From: Sulfurimonas sp.
GTDB lineage: Bacteria; Campylobacterota; Campylobacteria; Campylobacterales; Sulfurimonadaceae
Direction of reading: 5' to 3'
NCBI GenBank assembly: GCA_027071075.1
Contig: JALSUU010000101.1
Coordinates: 1 to 33,657, forward strand
Length of the DNA: 33,657 nt
Shown: piece by piece, positions 32,985-33,657 of the stretch
Position numbering within the stretch: the stretch's first letter is position 1
Layout of the letters: the number at the start of each line of letters is the position of its first letter
Notes under the pieces: generated by a model
Database searches by the model: none
What the model saw: only the letters and a program-made list of their open reading frames with translations
What the model was told of the DNA's origin: nothing
Translations under genes and position numbers: made by a program

Positions 32985-33657
32985 ATGTACTTTAAATTTT
33001 TTCAATATCTTTTACCAATAATAGTTGTACTATTTTTCACTGCTTGTAGTGAGGAGTCCAAAATAAAAGAACCCTCATATACGGGGACTTTTGTTGATGC
33101 ACCTGTAGCTGGGCTCACTTATAGTTGTTCCTCCTCTTCAGATTTTTTTCAAACTGATGCAAATGGAAAATTCACTTGTCCTGTTTGGGAAAAAGCGAAG
33201 TTTCAACTTAATGATTTACTTATAGGGACAGTATCCGCTACTCAAGATGTAGTAACACCTTACTCACTTTCACCAGATGATTCTTTATGTGCTGTTAATA
33301 TTGCTCGGCTTCTACAAACTTTAGATACACACCTAGAAGAGGGAGTACTCCATCTAAACAAAGATCTTCTAGAAAAAGTACCCTCCACCATAGAGTGTTC
33401 TAGTCCAAGTTTTGCAGATGATGTAGAAAAAGCTCTAGATATGAAACTCGTAACTGCAGAAGATGCTAAAAAAAGTATGGACTCAAGTATCATCGATCAT
33501 GAGGGAGAAGTACCATCTACTCCAACTCTAGCAGCGCTGCGCACCTCTGTAGATGAAAATGCTTCCGATGGAACTCTTGTTGGAGTAGTCACTATCATAG
33601 ATAAGGGTACTACCGATATCACATCCATACAACTAAGTGGCATAGGAAGTGAGAATT
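32985..33657 (+). CDS. Surface lipoprotein with cadherin-like repeat, N-terminal part
   Basis: An open frame running off the right edge (224 codons visible) and therefore missing from the track. The signal peptide ends in the lipobox FTA-C (C21), so the protein is lipid-anchored. Residues 32-85 (GTFVDAPVAGLTYSC, TDANGKFTC, a second cysteine pair) match a domain found at the start of large repeat proteins, followed by a helical part (NIARLLQTLD). From about residue 184 (RTSVDENASDGTLVGVVTI) the first cadherin-like repeat begins, normally a calcium-binding adhesin module repeated many times. GGGAG precedes the ATG. A large adhesin or matrix protein is likely; the size is unknown because of the window end. 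Confidence 0.75.
   Translation, partial: MYFKFFQYLLPIIVVLFFTACSEESKIKEPSYTGTFVDAPVAGLTYSCSSSSDFFQTDANGKFTCPVWEKAKFQLNDLLIGTVSATQDVVTPYSLSPDDSLCAVNIARLLQTLDTHLEEGVLHLNKDLLEKVPSTIECSSPSFADDVEKALDMKLVTAEDAKKSMDSSIIDHEGEVPSTPTLAALRTSVDENASDGTLVGVVTIIDKGTTDITSIQLSGIGSEN

Overview
The window is a stretch of AT-rich chromosome from a member of the Campylobacterota (Epsilonproteobacteria), most like a free-living Sulfurimonas-type bacterium. This rests on the flgB-flgC-fliE-ftsI gene order, a short SecE, a Bpt-type leucyltransferase, and RpoB and RpoC whose combined length matches the fused RpoBC of Helicobacter/Wolinella although they are separate genes here. The genus is inferred from protein resemblance; no database was consulted.

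Layout. Positions 1-56 hold the first codons of ilvE (minus strand). A membrane fatty-acid desaturase follows (202-1371), then a sigma54-type promoter and the flagellar rod genes flgB, flgC and fliE running directly into the division transpeptidase ftsI. Convergent panC, then prfB, a small membrane protein, bpt and a secreted coiled-coil protein complete the left third. From 8.2 to 26.3 kb everything is on the minus strand. In transcription order this is tRNA-Thr(UGU), tRNA-Tyr, tRNA-Gly, tRNA-Thr(GGU), tuf, rpmG, tRNA-Trp, secE, nusG, rplK, rplA, rplJ, rplL, rpoB, rpoC, rpsL, rpsG, fusA. It starts at a perfect TTGACA-N17-TATAAT promoter and ends at a hairpin-plus-U-tract terminator after fusA. 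Internal hairpins and attenuator-like terminators lie between rplL/rpoB, rpsL/rpsG and rpsG/fusA.

The right end (26.3-33.7 kb) is the accessory part. A GAF/HD-GYP/class-II-phosphodiesterase fusion on the minus strand is divergent from a plus-strand series: a TPR plus outer-membrane barrel protein, a secreted FecR-domain protein, a CHASE2 class III adenylate cyclase, and the start of a cadherin-like surface lipoprotein cut by the window end. Together they look like an envelope-sensing cyclic-nucleotide module in which synthesis and breakdown are encoded back to back.

The most unusual non-coding signal is a family of three dispersed intergenic elements (about 11.1, 23.1 and 24.1 kb). They share the core CTACGCTAACGCT, a following small hairpin and a terminal palindrome centred on ACTAGT whose arms differ between copies but stay self-complementary. 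A 20-bp inverted repeat enclosing tRNA-Thr(GGU) is a second unexplained structure. All pairings were read by eye and not folded computationally.
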